DNA from: an uncultured Lachnospiraceae bacterium
GTDB lineage: Bacteria > Bacillota > Clostridia > Lachnospirales > Lachnospiraceae
DNA: 64,000 nucleotides
NCBI GenBank assembly: GCA_947169385.1
Contig: CAMVPR010000008.1
Coordinates: 1 to 64,000 of the forward strand
Direction: 5' to 3'
In this document: one piece after another, positions 27,223 through 37,379 of the stretch
Layout of the letters: each line of letters starts with the position of its first letter
Position numbering within the stretch: the first letter of the stretch is position 1
The notes under the pieces: generated by a model
The model's database searches: none
The model's input: the letters and a program-made list of their open reading frames with translations, nothing else
What the model was told of the DNA's origin: nothing
Translations under genes and position numbers: made by a program

Positions 27223-28230
27223 TTACTCCATTACTCTTGCGTTACGTATGTTAACTGTTCCACCTACAGTGTAGGTATATCCAGACTTACTAATAAAGAA
27301 ATCACCATCTTTATTAGCCGTCTTATTGGTTACTGTGTCGGCGTCTGCAGAATATGTCGCATCGACTGTTCCTTCCGCACCACCGGCAACAAGAATCATC
27401 TTGACATAAAGAGAATTCTTATCTCCCGGACTAGGAATCACTGTAAATGCATAGCAGTTCTCAGCTATAACATTCTCCTTATGTGGAGAAAAATCAGGTC
27501 CTGTCTCGCTCCTGTTAAGATATACCTTATTACCATCGTAAACCAATGTGTTGTATGTTGTGTACTTGGTACCATCTTCATCTATAGTCACAGGTCCTAA
27601 GTACAATCCTTCTACATTGTATTCATTCTCCTGGAATGTAGAAACAACATCAGTTGATGCAAATGTTCCATTCAACGCAAGCTTGGCTGCCTCATCCTGT
27701 GCTATAGAGATTGTCTTGGACTTAAGGGTTGGAACTAATGCTCCGGAAGTATAATCTAACTTAACTTTACCCTTAGAAGCAACAACATAATCTGTATTAG
27801 CTTTAGCTTCATAAGCTGTAACATCTGAGTAGTTCTTACAAGCTACCAGCATATACTCAACAGCACTTTTGGATACCAAGTATCCCTTCTTGAACTCTCC
27901 TGTATCAGTTTCGCCCGAAGAATCTATATTGTGTCCGTTATTGTACGTAAACGCATTACCTGACGCATTAGATGATACGTAAGGGTTGCTTGTCTTAGAA
28001 GCGATACTGTCAGTCTTAAGAATTACACACTTAGATTGCATAATCATCTGACTAATCTCATCATACACCTTCTGAGCATCCTGCTGAACTTGAACCTGTC
28101 GCTTAGCCTTAGTCGTATCTCTCGACATTGTTGAGATAAAGTAAGTAACCGATGTCATAAATACAGCCAGTATCGTTAGTGATACAAGGAGCTCGATAAG
28201 AGTAACTCCTCTGTTATTCAGTTTAATCAT
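27223..28230 (-). CDS. Minor pilin, PilW/PulJ-like
   Basis: The 335-residue protein has a class III prepilin start: cleavage after Gly8 (LNNRG) followed by VTLIELLVSLTILAVF, with Glu at mature position 5. The next helix (SRDTTKAKRQVQVQQDAQKVYDEISQM) is typical of PulJ/PilW. The C-terminal region is a beta-rich pseudopilin-like domain. Such proteins cap or prime the pilus tip. It lies between the GspH-like gene and the giant secreted protein in a tight run. Confidence 0.8.
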   Translation of the reverse strand: MIKLNNRGVTLIELLVSLTILAVFMTSVTYFISTMSRDTTKAKRQVQVQQDAQKVYDEISQMIMQSKCVILKTDSIASKTSNPYVSSNASGNAFTYNNGHNIDSSGETDTGEFKKGYLVSKSAVEYMLVACKNYSDVTAYEAKANTDYVVASKGKVKLDYTSGALVPTLKSKTISIAQDEAAKLALNGTFASTDVVSTFQENEYNVEGLYLGPVTIDEDGTKYTTYNTLVYDGNKVYLNRSETGPDFSPHKENVIAENCYAFTVIPSPGDKNSLYVKMILVAGGAEGTVDATYSADADTVTNKTANKDGDFFISKSGYTYTVGGTVNIRNARVME

Positions 28231-28255
28231 AATCTCACTCCTTATTAAATCACTA

Positions 28256-28873
28256 TTATTTTAGGTGAATATTACCTGTTGTCTTCTCTAACACAAGCAC
28301 GCTCTTGTTCTTCTCAATATCTCCTCTTGAACCAAAGGAATATTCTCCGTGTCCGGAAACTACGGAACCATCAAACTTTCTAAACTTTATGTAGACAGGA
28401 TTGTTAGTTCCTATAGTCCAAGCTCCTGCACTGCCGGTTTCTTGAAATGACATGGTAGTCTTAGAACCCAGCGAGAGGAAATCAGCCGCCTCTTCAGGCT
28501 GCATGGCTCCGGACAAAATATCCGAAATAGGTCTGTCGGCCACATAATTAGTAACCTGCTTGCCGTTAACTGTGCTTGTCTGTTTCTTGGCAATCTTAAA
28601 AGAACTCATAAGCGATGCCTGTGAATCTCCGCTTGCCACTCCGACAACAGCATAATATGTATTGTTAACCTCAAATATCGCTACACATATATCCTTGGAC
28701 TCTGACTGTGTAAGCTTAGACGCATAGGTAAGATAATTCTTAAAATTATCTCTAGTCTTCCCAGGCTGCCTTCTGTTAGCCGCAGAAAATGTCATAAAAG
28801 ACAACCCTGATACAACAGCCATGATAGCCATAACTATAATGAATTCGATAAATGAAAATCCTTTATTATTCAT
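28256..28873 (-). CDS. Minor pilin, GspH/FimT-like
   Basis: The start is the ATG at 28873, with GGGGTGATT upstream; this gives 206 residues and a short leader. Cleavage is expected after Gly5 (MNNKG), followed by FSFIEFIIVMAIMAVV with Glu5. The rest is small and beta-rich, in line with GspH/FimT proteins. It starts 14 bases after the preceding stop codon. Confidence 0.8.
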   Translation of the reverse strand: MNNKGFSFIEFIIVMAIMAVVSGLSFMTFSAANRRQPGKTRDNFKNYLTYASKLTQSESKDICVAIFEVNNTYYAVVGVASGDSQASLMSSFKIAKKQTSTVNGKQVTNYVADRPISDILSGAMQPEEAADFLSLGSKTTMSFQETGSAGAWTIGTNNPVYIKFRKFDGSVVSGHGEYSFGSRGDIEKNKSVLVLEKTTGNIHLK

Positions 28874-28887
28874 AATAATCACCCCTA

Positions 28888-31800
28888 TCATTCGCCATTT
28901 CTAATCCAGTTATCATATCCTACAAGATCAGTATACTCGATGCTTGTGATAGATACAGTTTCAACATTGTTACTGTTCTCCATATCGAACTCTTTTAATC
29001 CAAAGCATGTTCTTATCTGATTGTCCTTATCTGTTTCAAGAATTGTTGTACACATATTCTCATCTGCATAAATAGCAGTATTAGCACCTTCAATTCTCAA
29101 CTTACCTGCACAAAGGATAATACCCTTAAACTCTTCAACATTCTTAAGTGTAACATCCTTCATACTAATTATAATTCCATATATCTTGTTATCACCTGAT
29201 GGACCTGCACCATTAACCTCGATGCTCTGATCAGATACCCATACCTTACCACCCGGATACCAATTAAGAGGAACACCTGTTGCATATGAAGCTGGTTTGT
29301 CAGCCACAGCCTCCCAATCAATCGTCACACAATCAGGGTTGGTAAGTGGAGAGATGGCATCTCCGCTTGTGTCATAGAAGAACTTACCAAGCTTAACATC
29401 TCTATCGCCGTACTCATACATATGCTCAGCAATATCAACCATTGTGCCCGGCTCACCTATGTTAGAGCCGTATCCGGTGATAAGCATCTCAGCTTTAGGG
29501 AAGTATGTCATATACGCCTTAGCAAGCTGAGTAAGCCTGGTGTACTGCTGATTAACCTCTGCAACGCTACTTGCGTTAGTCTTTCTATCCTGATCCGTAA
29601 TAAGCTTATATTCTGTGTCTCCTGCCTCAATTACAGTACCAAGTCCTGATGTTGTATACTGCTTCTTATCCTGATCAGGCAAGAGCAAGCTTACTTCGTT
29701 AACATCATCATTTAAAATATTAGCTCCCAATGGATTGTCAATAGCTGACTCAAATCCAGGAATCTTGCCCTTAGAAAGCTCTGAAAGATAGTGTGAGTAA
29801 TCAAGCACAAACTGCTCACGACTATCACGATCATAGAACTGGAAGTAATAATAATCATTACCACCAACTGTAGTCTTGATAAGGTTGAGCTTATGCTTAC
29901 CCGCGGTTAAGAAACCATATCTGCTAATAGTAACATTAACATTAGTGCTGTTAACCTTAACTTTGCCCTTTAATGTACCTTCATTCGCAATGATACGATA
30001 AGTATTATTCTTGCTAGGATCACCTAACGAAGTACCGAAAGCATCAGTAACCTCAACCTCAGTTCCGGTATGGTTACAACCAATAGTATCATCATCTGCC
30101 TGATACAAATGACGACCGGCGGATAAGGTCTCCGTATCCGGAAGATATATGTCCATAAGATCCTTATAGAACTTACTATCCTTACCATAAGTCTGTATAT
30201 CATCCCAGACATACTCCCTAGTCACACTTGATCTATTCCAGTCTGCCTGAAATCCTGTAAGCGGAGTATCACATTCAAACAACGCTTTACCATTGCCCTC
30301 AAAGAACTGGTAAACGAAGAACTTAATCATGTCATAGTTAGGTACATAATTAGTTCCAAATCCTTCTGAGCCTGCATATGCACCATATACATAGTTAACA
30401 CCCTGGGTATCTAAAGATTTAAGATCACCATTGATAGGAGCACTCTCCTGAACTCTATATGTAAGCTGGTTAGACTTAACAGAAACAGAATCTGCTGTCT
30501 CAATATCGACAACCTGATCATTGTCGCTGGATTTAGCCGAAAGCAAATCAATATATGATCTACCGTTAACAACCAAATTATCAAGACCTGAAAGATCAAG
30601 CTTAGAATTCTTACCATTGACTAAGATAGCACTTGAGTTGGTATGTCTCTTAGTTCTATCAGCAGAAAGCTGATTACCCGCTGCGGTTCCGGTAAGATGT
30701 GTCTTCATTACGTTATCTTCATCCATAGCGTAACTGTAGCCATAATATGAACCCCTCAAGGTTACCTGGCTATCCGGAGCATTAATCTCAAGGTCATCAG
30801 AAATTCTGAAGTTAGCGTTAAGCATAATTGATGCAGAACCATCTCCACTTCCTGCTGCTGTAAGCAAGTTCTTGGCTACCAAGAATGACTGAGTGGTCTG
30901 ATCGGAACTATCACTCTTCTTACTACCATCAATCGTAGAGCCATTATCTGCTACAATACATCCGTTGACCGATATAATATCAGACTGAAGATTAAGCACA
31001 TTGTTCTTACCGCTTACATAGATGCCGGAGTAAACGCTGGAATTAGCTGTCTCTCTACCTATGTTACCCGCAGTACTGTTAACAATCTTCTTGCTGTACG
31101 ACTCTCCTGAAGCAGCTACATAATTAGCAATTGTACCACCATAGATACCATTGTTACGCATATCAGAACCGGTATAAACATTACCTGTCAGACGGCAAGT
31201 ATTGTTAGTACCCTGAGAGAACTCAAGACCGTAATCTGCTACTACGTTGTATGAGAATACATCACTCAAAGATTGTGCAGAAGCAAGGAAATTGAGTGCG
31301 TCCTCAGGTGGTGTAATAATAAAATCAGTTGAAATCGACTGTTGGTTACCCTTATCATCTGTACGAGATACTGTAACACCTGTAATGCGATAACCTGCGA
31401 GTTTAGTATTGTTAAGGAATATCTCACTACATCCGAAGTCGTCCTTGTCAAATGTAACCTCAACACCTTCGGTAGTATGATATCCTGCTGCCTCATCACC
31501 ATGTACATTCTGTACATAACTGAGAAGCATCTCTCTTAAGGCAGTCTCATTAACCTGAAAATCTCCCTTAATATATCCAAAATACTTATTATTAAGGATG
31601 TTAGAAGCGGTTGTATCACTAACACTCATGTACTTCTTGTCTGTAGTATCATAATATACAACCATAGCCACAGTCTCGTCATAAGCCTTCTTAAGATCTG
31701 TAAGTGCCTGATTACCTACACCTACCCTCATCTCGTTCAAAACTTCCTCCAAGAAGTAGAAGTTGTCCTTAGACTGCTTACTTGCTCTTAACATCTTATA

Positions 31801-31944
31801 TTGTAAAAATATCATTACAAACATGATAGCAACAACTATCATAACGAGGGCTACTGATACAAGAACCATAACAAAACTCGATCCCTGCTCATTAAGATTG
31901 TCTTTATCTTTCTTAAGCTTAAATCTCTCTAACAATCTCTTCAT
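28888..31944 (-). CDS. Large PilX-like pilus protein with beta-solenoid character
   Basis: The 1018-residue protein starts at the ATG at 31944; a GTG two codons upstream overlaps the previous stop. A basic N-terminus and NEQG precede SSFVMVLVSVALVMIVVAIMF, a pilin-like helix without Glu5, as seen in PilX-type minor pilins. The central part has many short repeating strands, for example around residues 290-420 (IYVSGKNNVLNLQSD..., IMLNANFRISDDLEIN) and again near the C-terminus (MKDVTLKNVEEFKGIILCAGK), which suggest a beta-solenoid. At over 1000 residues it is far larger than known PilX (about 200), so a tip or adhesive role is plausible. GGAGGGC precedes the start. Confidence 0.6.
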   Translation of the reverse strand: MKRLLERFKLKKDKDNLNEQGSSFVMVLVSVALVMIVVAIMFVMIFLQYKMLRASKQSKDNFYFLEEVLNEMRVGVGNQALTDLKKAYDETVAMVVYYDTTDKKYMSVSDTTASNILNNKYFGYIKGDFQVNETALREMLLSYVQNVHGDEAAGYHTTEGVEVTFDKDDFGCSEIFLNNTKLAGYRITGVTVSRTDDKGNQQSISTDFIITPPEDALNFLASAQSLSDVFSYNVVADYGLEFSQGTNNTCRLTGNVYTGSDMRNNGIYGGTIANYVAASGESYSKKIVNSTAGNIGRETANSSVYSGIYVSGKNNVLNLQSDIISVNGCIVADNGSTIDGSKKSDSSDQTTQSFLVAKNLLTAAGSGDGSASIMLNANFRISDDLEINAPDSQVTLRGSYYGYSYAMDEDNVMKTHLTGTAAGNQLSADRTKRHTNSSAILVNGKNSKLDLSGLDNLVVNGRSYIDLLSAKSSDNDQVVDIETADSVSVKSNQLTYRVQESAPINGDLKSLDTQGVNYVYGAYAGSEGFGTNYVPNYDMIKFFVYQFFEGNGKALFECDTPLTGFQADWNRSSVTREYVWDDIQTYGKDSKFYKDLMDIYLPDTETLSAGRHLYQADDDTIGCNHTGTEVEVTDAFGTSLGDPSKNNTYRIIANEGTLKGKVKVNSTNVNVTISRYGFLTAGKHKLNLIKTTVGGNDYYYFQFYDRDSREQFVLDYSHYLSELSKGKIPGFESAIDNPLGANILNDDVNEVSLLLPDQDKKQYTTSGLGTVIEAGDTEYKLITDQDRKTNASSVAEVNQQYTRLTQLAKAYMTYFPKAEMLITGYGSNIGEPGTMVDIAEHMYEYGDRDVKLGKFFYDTSGDAISPLTNPDCVTIDWEAVADKPASYATGVPLNWYPGGKVWVSDQSIEVNGAGPSGDNKIYGIIISMKDVTLKNVEEFKGIILCAGKLRIEGANTAIYADENMCTTILETDKDNQIRTCFGLKEFDMENSNNVETVSITSIEYTDLVGYDNWIRNGE

Positions 31945-31946
31945 AA

Positions 31947-34169
31947 TCACTTGCCCTCCTTTCCACTTGTAAGTGTAATTACTTTAACATAATCTGCATC
32001 TGTACCACCAACCGGTCTTCTCTCCAGTAATAGAGATATATGCCATAACTTCTTGGCAGCTTGATCATAATCTAAAGTGAGTGGTCTGATACACTCACAA
32101 TAATTTGTGAATTCCATCCAGTTACCTGCAATCTCTCCATCTCCGGAACCTGCCACTGCAGGATAAATAACCTTACTTGGAAGTAGATTGGTCTTGCTCT
32201 TAAACAACGGTGTATAGTAGAAGTTACATTCATCCTCTACATACTGCACATATATACTGTTACCATGGTTGATCTTAAATGTAGTACTCTTGTCATTATA
32301 CTGAGATTCTGACAATATATCAGGCTTGATAGCCTTTGGAGAAGGCCCTGAAGTATCAACTTGAGTAATGTTGGTATATATCATTATTGCGTGATCTCCA
32401 CCGACTAAATCCATCTTAGATCCCGGTCCCAATACTATATTAATCGGTCTGTTAACATACGATATCTTCTCTGATCTAGCTATAATAAATGTCTTATTAT
32501 GTATAGAAGAGTTAACCTCTTTAACAATAAACTTAGAGAAACTATCAATATCTGCCGCTTTATCAACGACTGTTCCATCAGGGAACACAAAGAATCTCTC
32601 CTTGTTCCTAAATATTACATCACCCTTCGTAAACTTAATGTTAGGGTCGTAATCTGTCGTTACATCTCTACGACATACATATACCTCATCACCTACTGAT
32701 ATTGACTCCTCGTACTCGTTACTCGGAATAGCATGAGGCATTGTTGAATCTACCATTACGTCATTGTAAATAATATAATATAATCCCGTAAACGAACCAT
32801 CATCTCTTGTCTCTCTAACAATAGCGTTAGGACCTGACTTTCTGTTAAGCTTCTTAGATATGCTCTTAACACTAGGAAGATTACATATCTGACTATATGA
32901 AAGCGCGGACGAATCCATAATCGAAGTTACATAACTTGGCCAATAGTAGTATGTCTTAGCTGATGCACCATTACCCAACTCAGCTGTATAAACCATACTT
33001 CCTTCTGTATTGGATGTCTCAAATGCAGGAGAAGCTAATGTCGCCTCACCCGAAGCCGGAATAACCCATCCCTTGAATGACTGGCCTAATCCTGGCTTTC
33101 TGGTATATACTTCTGTCTCCTCTTCTGCATTAGTTGTAATATCTGACTTGATGAGATAAATATTAATCTGATCATTCTTATCTATGTTACCACCCGAAAC
33201 CATTCCTGAGTTATCGAGTGAGATTGTATCCGAATCTGGTGTAACCAAGTTATTCTGAGTAAACTGGTTATAATAGTAATAAATCTTAGGAGGCTTATTG
33301 CCTGTCTCTTCCTTCTTATATATTCTGTTTCTGATAATATTATATGTTACGTTAGCGTTCTTATAACCATACATAGTATAGTTAACTGTAACATCTACAA
33401 CATAATCGCCTGCTGCATTCTTACTCATCTTGATATATGTGTTCTTAAAATACTTCGCATTGACGAATACGTTAACGACTCCACTCATCCACATGTTATA
33501 ACGAGCAGGGTCGTCTTGTTTAAGTTGCTTAGCTGCCTTATCGATAAGGTCATTAATAGCTCGCGAATCATAGTTAAGACTTGCATCTCTAATCAATACG
33601 CAGAATCTCTCGTCAATATTGTCGAGATTGTATGCTAAGGTGTTGTTAGGATCTACATACTGATACGTAGCACCTGCTGATGCCATTGTAATATTACCAT
33701 CTGAAGACGCATATGTATTAGGATCCATAGATACGGTAACCCTATATTCATACTGACTTGTGTCATGGTCTGTATCGTTAATCGAACGAACTGAATCTGC
33801 ACTAACCTTGTATGTCTTGTTAGCAGACTCAACAATATCCTGCTCAAACTTAATATTCTCTAACGTATATTCTACAATTCCGGTCGGATCTGACGCATCA
33901 ACACTATAGCCTGCCATAGTCTCATTAGGCGTTGCAGGATCCTCGTCTGTAACATCAGGATTGAACTGCTTAAACTGCTCTATAACACGACCGGCATAGT
34001 CCACCTCCGCCTGTGTAACCTTAGCAGTCTTGTTCTGCTTCAGCAATGAGTTAAAGCCTGTCAACATAGGAAATAACATAATTGCAAAAACAACCATACT
34101 TACCAGTATCTCAACCAATGTTAATCCGGCATTGTCAAGTTTCATCCTGGCTTTAATTCTATCGCTCAT
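31947..34169 (-). CDS. Large minor pilin, PilV-like
   Basis: The ATG at 34169 has GGAG eight bases upstream; a GTG three codons earlier is too close to that site. The 740-residue protein has a prepilin signal: cleavage after Gly15 (LDNAG), then LTLVEILVSMVVFAIMLFPML with Glu5. The following ~700 residues are unusually long for a PilV-type protein. They are beta-rich with Tyr/Asn-rich strands (YKNANVTYNIIRNRIYKK), and I recognise no domain. It heads the minor-pilin operon. Confidence 0.7.
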   Translation of the reverse strand: MSDRIKARMKLDNAGLTLVEILVSMVVFAIMLFPMLTGFNSLLKQNKTAKVTQAEVDYAGRVIEQFKQFNPDVTDEDPATPNETMAGYSVDASDPTGIVEYTLENIKFEQDIVESANKTYKVSADSVRSINDTDHDTSQYEYRVTVSMDPNTYASSDGNITMASAGATYQYVDPNNTLAYNLDNIDERFCVLIRDASLNYDSRAINDLIDKAAKQLKQDDPARYNMWMSGVVNVFVNAKYFKNTYIKMSKNAAGDYVVDVTVNYTMYGYKNANVTYNIIRNRIYKKEETGNKPPKIYYYYNQFTQNNLVTPDSDTISLDNSGMVSGGNIDKNDQINIYLIKSDITTNAEEETEVYTRKPGLGQSFKGWVIPASGEATLASPAFETSNTEGSMVYTAELGNGASAKTYYYWPSYVTSIMDSSALSYSQICNLPSVKSISKKLNRKSGPNAIVRETRDDGSFTGLYYIIYNDVMVDSTMPHAIPSNEYEESISVGDEVYVCRRDVTTDYDPNIKFTKGDVIFRNKERFFVFPDGTVVDKAADIDSFSKFIVKEVNSSIHNKTFIIARSEKISYVNRPINIVLGPGSKMDLVGGDHAIMIYTNITQVDTSGPSPKAIKPDILSESQYNDKSTTFKINHGNSIYVQYVEDECNFYYTPLFKSKTNLLPSKVIYPAVAGSGDGEIAGNWMEFTNYCECIRPLTLDYDQAAKKLWHISLLLERRPVGGTDADYVKVITLTSGKEGK

Positions 34170-34283
34170 CGCCTTCACTCCTCAAATAAATAATCGTCTG
34201 TTACTGTAATACTATTAACCCTTATACACTAATAATTATTATACATCCAAATTATGATTTTTTTCTAAATTGTTGTCATATCT

Positions 34284-34348
34284 TGTCATCCTAAGAAACA
34301 TCGTTACGTAGAATCTTAAAAAGATTCTTCGCTTCGCTCAGAATGACA
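34284..34348. repeat. Dispersed repeats R3-R2 inside the pilus locus
   Basis: R3 (34284-34317, TGTCATCCTAAGAAACATCG...) and R2 in reverse form (34323-34348, ending AGAATGACA) again make a hairpin with TGTCAT and ATGACA ends. It sits between pilO and the minor-pilin operon. Confidence 0.8.
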
Positions 34349-34371
34349 AATAATCTCTTAAATACAATTTT

Positions 34372-34412
34372 ATTCTGGGTGATTACTCAAATTTAGGGCA
34401 ATCACCCAGAAT
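34372..34412 (-). terminator. Long stem-loop after the PilO-like gene
   Basis: A perfect 13-bp stem (ATTCTGGGTGATT with AATCACCCAGAAT) encloses 15 bases, 14 bases after the pilO stop. No U-run follows, so it may stabilise the upstream mRNA or terminate weakly. Confidence 0.5.
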
Positions 34413-34425
34413 ATATATCGTCATA

Positions 34426-35670
34426 TTACTCGTGAATATCAACCTTACCAATACGAGATGCAATCTTAACTCTTGGGTTAGATGCGTCGTCGCCATCGAT
34501 AAGAACATTACAGGTCTTGTCAGTCTCGTTATCGATAACAAGCTTAACTCCACTCATATCCTTGTTGTTCTTACGCTTAGAAGATTGAATCAAGAGATCT
34601 AATGTATCTCCAGGATCGAATTCCGAACCTGCCTCAAAGTCTTCTGGGAATGTAAAATCACCAATGTTATAGCTTACATAATACTTAACACCAACCATGA
34701 AGAACTTGATTGTAGCGTTAACCGACTCATTAACATTAGATGAAATCTCGGTTGAGTTATCTCCCTTAGCTCCGATTGTGATTGCGTTCACATTAGATGT
34801 TGAAGGATTAAGTGCTACATAGTAATCGTAGTTGCTCTTAATTCCCTTACCATCATTAATCTTAGATGAGATACCCTTGTTCATCTCACTCTTACCTGTC
34901 TTCTCGGTAAAAATATTCTTTCTACCAATCTCAACATCCTTGATATCAGGCTGTGGGAAGTATCTCTGGTCAGATGTGATAGCGTAGAGATTAAGGTTAA
35001 GAGAACCGGTTATCTTACTATCTTCAGACTCTTCATCATCATATGTTATACTTAACGTATCAATAGTCATTCTCTCATCATTAGAGAGTACATATCCAAG
35101 TAAATCCTTGATACCTGCATAGCTACTCTTAAACGATATTGAAATCGGAGCAGATATACCAATTACATTAGTTTCATCCATAGGATCAACTGTAGAACTA
35201 TCCGTTGTGGACTGTGCTACATCTCCTGTGGTAGTCTGGTCGGTTGTACCACCAGCAGGAGCAGCATCTGTAGAAGCCGCTTCTCCACCGGCAGGCGCCG
35301 CTTCTCCACCACCTCCAAGAGTATAGAAATCAGTAACCTCCGAAAATCCCTCGTTGTCCATAGAATACTCTATGTCTTCGTTGTCCTCTAAATCACCTAA
35401 GAACTTGATGTAGTTCTCCTGCTCGATTCCGTTAGGAAACTTCTCCATAATTTCTGCGAACTCTTGTCTGTTCTTAATAATTCCGGCCTCATATATAGGC
35501 CTGTCAGCTTCCTTAGCCTGAAGTTCTGCGAGTCTCTGCTGAAGTGTAGCTATCTCTCCGTCAAGTGCCTGTTTAGCCTCAATGTTAGGTTTAATCGCAA
35601 GTAAAGCAGAGCCTGCGATGACAGCGATTATTACTACCACTAATAATGCGTTTTTAATTCCACCGTTCAT
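34426..35670 (-). CDS. PilO-like pilus alignment protein
   Basis: The 414-residue protein has one N-terminal membrane segment (about residues 8-27), a coiled-coil (IEAKQALDGEIATLQQRLAELQ) and a PilO-type ferredoxin-like region around 165-250 (ISFKSSYAGIKDLLGYVLSN). A Ala/Gly/Thr-rich linker separates the parts at about 120-160. A further ~160 residues at the C-terminus are not recognised. In type IV pilus machines PilO pairs with PilN in the membrane and links PilM to the platform. It follows the PilM-PilN fusion by 14 bases, so the two are co-expressed. Confidence 0.75.
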   Translation of the reverse strand: MNGGIKNALLVVVIIAVIAGSALLAIKPNIEAKQALDGEIATLQQRLAELQAKEADRPIYEAGIIKNRQEFAEIMEKFPNGIEQENYIKFLGDLEDNEDIEYSMDNEGFSEVTDFYTLGGGGEAAPAGGEAASTDAAPAGGTTDQTTTGDVAQSTTDSSTVDPMDETNVIGISAPISISFKSSYAGIKDLLGYVLSNDERMTIDTLSITYDDEESEDSKITGSLNLNLYAITSDQRYFPQPDIKDVEIGRKNIFTEKTGKSEMNKGISSKINDGKGIKSNYDYYVALNPSTSNVNAITIGAKGDNSTEISSNVNESVNATIKFFMVGVKYYVSYNIGDFTFPEDFEAGSEFDPGDTLDLLIQSSKRKNNKDMSGVKLVIDNETDKTCNVLIDGDDASNPRVKIASRIGKVDIHE

Positions 35671-35684
35671 AATTTAAGCCCTCC

Positions 35685-37304
35685 TTACTGTGCTATAGGT
35701 GCATCTTCTGCAGCCTGATTGCCACTATAGTTACATGTTATATCAAATGTAAATTCTTCAATCTTGTTATCATCATCTCTCTCAACAGAAATACCAGAAG
35801 TATATACATTCTCTACACAACTGATACTCTTAAGCTGCATAACGAACTTAGCGATTGAGTCATACTTCTCTGCATGGCAGTTAAATGACACACTATCCGC
35901 TGTAAGATTAAGGTTATCAAGAGTGACGTCTTTAGGAATCTTATTCTCCATTGACTGAATAAATGAAAGTGCCTGCTCGTTAGGAGTTACAGTCGAGTCA
36001 TATAATGCTCTTATATCTGTAACCTTGCTATTAGTCATCTCATACTCATTGATAACGTTCTCAATGTCTTGAATAGCAGCTATCTGATTCTCAAGGTCAG
36101 CCTTCTGTCTCTCAGCATTCTTCTTCATCATGTTAGTCACAATGCATCCTGCACAACATACTATAGCTACCAACACGAGAACGATACCGAGAATCTTGGT
36201 CGTTGTGCCACTTCCAAGAGCCTCAGATGCTCCACCACCAGCAGCAGCTTTCTTAGCACCTTTCTCACCAACAGGCTTAAATCCCATAGGATCAAATGCA
36301 GCACCGATACTTGCAATCAAGTATACTGGGTTATATATCTGCATATTGATGCTTGGATCGAACTTAACATTGTAAAGACTATCCATAATCTTGGTTGAGA
36401 TGTTGAGCTGAATCTTAAAGAGACCCTCAATACCTCTTATAAGCGCTCCATCACCGGTGAGATAAACATCATCGATTGGTTTATCAGGGTTCTTAGATGC
36501 ATAGAAATCCATAACACGACCAATATTGTTCATAAGATATCTGAACGCACCCGTCGCATTGTTATCATCGAAATCTACGGTTATAAGTCTCTCATTCTGA
36601 AGAAGAGTCATAGCTGTAGCCGCATCTACATTACGCTCATCCATAACTTCCTGTACTACTGCGTTGGTACCATATGGTACGGTACGCTGTAAGAGGAGTG
36701 TATCTCCCTTAACGATGTTAAGGATAGAAGACTCTCCACCAAGCTGGATAACCATCGTTGTGCTGTTAGCGCTAATCTGTGTCTTGATAAGCTGAAGCAT
36801 TGCATTACCGATGTAATCAAGGGACTGTACCTTAAGTCCGGCTGCCTCAGCAAGCTCGTAATATCCTCTAACCATAAGCTGTGGAGCTGCAACAACAAGT
36901 ACACGCATCTGTCCGTCTGATGTAGCTGCCTCTAACACAGAATGAGATATTACATAATCTTCTATGTTAACCGGGAAGTATTCTGACGCATTAGATGCAA
37001 TCACTCCCGGTACCTTTCCTGGTTTAACTTTAGGTATTACTACCTCTCTGTTCACTATCTTGGTTGATGTCAACACGAAGATAGCATTCTTGTTACTAAT
37101 TCCGTTGGTTGCAAGTTGATCTCTGATAGCCAACGCCAACGATTCCTTGTTCCTTACGAATCCATCTTCATATGAACCCTCAGGGGTCTCGAAGATGACG
37201 GCATTATGAACTGTTGTGCCTTTCTTGGCAGAAGCGGTAACTTCGATTATGGTTACGCTTTCGTTCGTAATGTCAATTGTTAAAACTTTACTATTACTCG
37301 CCAT
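35685..37304 (-). CDS. PilM-PilN fusion, pilus inner-membrane complex
   Basis: The ATG at 37304 follows GGGAGG by nine bases and gives 539 residues. Residues 1-about 340 are a PilM actin-like ATPase, with KVLTIDITNESVTIIEV, the SHS2-like insert, MVIQLGGESSILNIV and DDVYLTGDGALIRGIEGLF. A linker of Ala/Gly residues leads to one membrane segment (about 371-392, ILGIVLVLVAIVCCAGCIV) and a PilN-type coiled coil and ferredoxin-like domain (KIPKDVTLDNLNLTADSVSF). PilM and PilN are separate proteins in classic systems and interact through a short PilN tail; here they are tethered. The long gap upstream probably contains the promoter and a structured leader. Confidence 0.85.
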   Translation of the reverse strand: MASNSKVLTIDITNESVTIIEVTASAKKGTTVHNAVIFETPEGSYEDGFVRNKESLALAIRDQLATNGISNKNAIFVLTSTKIVNREVVIPKVKPGKVPGVIASNASEYFPVNIEDYVISHSVLEAATSDGQMRVLVVAAPQLMVRGYYELAEAAGLKVQSLDYIGNAMLQLIKTQISANSTTMVIQLGGESSILNIVKGDTLLLQRTVPYGTNAVVQEVMDERNVDAATAMTLLQNERLITVDFDDNNATGAFRYLMNNIGRVMDFYASKNPDKPIDDVYLTGDGALIRGIEGLFKIQLNISTKIMDSLYNVKFDPSINMQIYNPVYLIASIGAAFDPMGFKPVGEKGAKKAAAGGGASEALGSGTTTKILGIVLVLVAIVCCAGCIVTNMMKKNAERQKADLENQIAAIQDIENVINEYEMTNSKVTDIRALYDSTVTPNEQALSFIQSMENKIPKDVTLDNLNLTADSVSFNCHAEKYDSIAKFVMQLKSISCVENVYTSGISVERDDDNKIEEFTFDITCNYSGNQAAEDAPIAQ

Positions 37305-37379
37305 GTCTGTTTGCCTCCCTCGCAATTCAGTATTTTAATATGTTAAGCTCTAAGTTGCAGCTTAAGAACAATATAAACC

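Noticed and set aside
36656..36904. 82-codon frame within the PilM part on the same strand in another frame.
   Set aside because: It lies inside a clear pilM domain, has no ribosome binding site and shows no recognisable protein.
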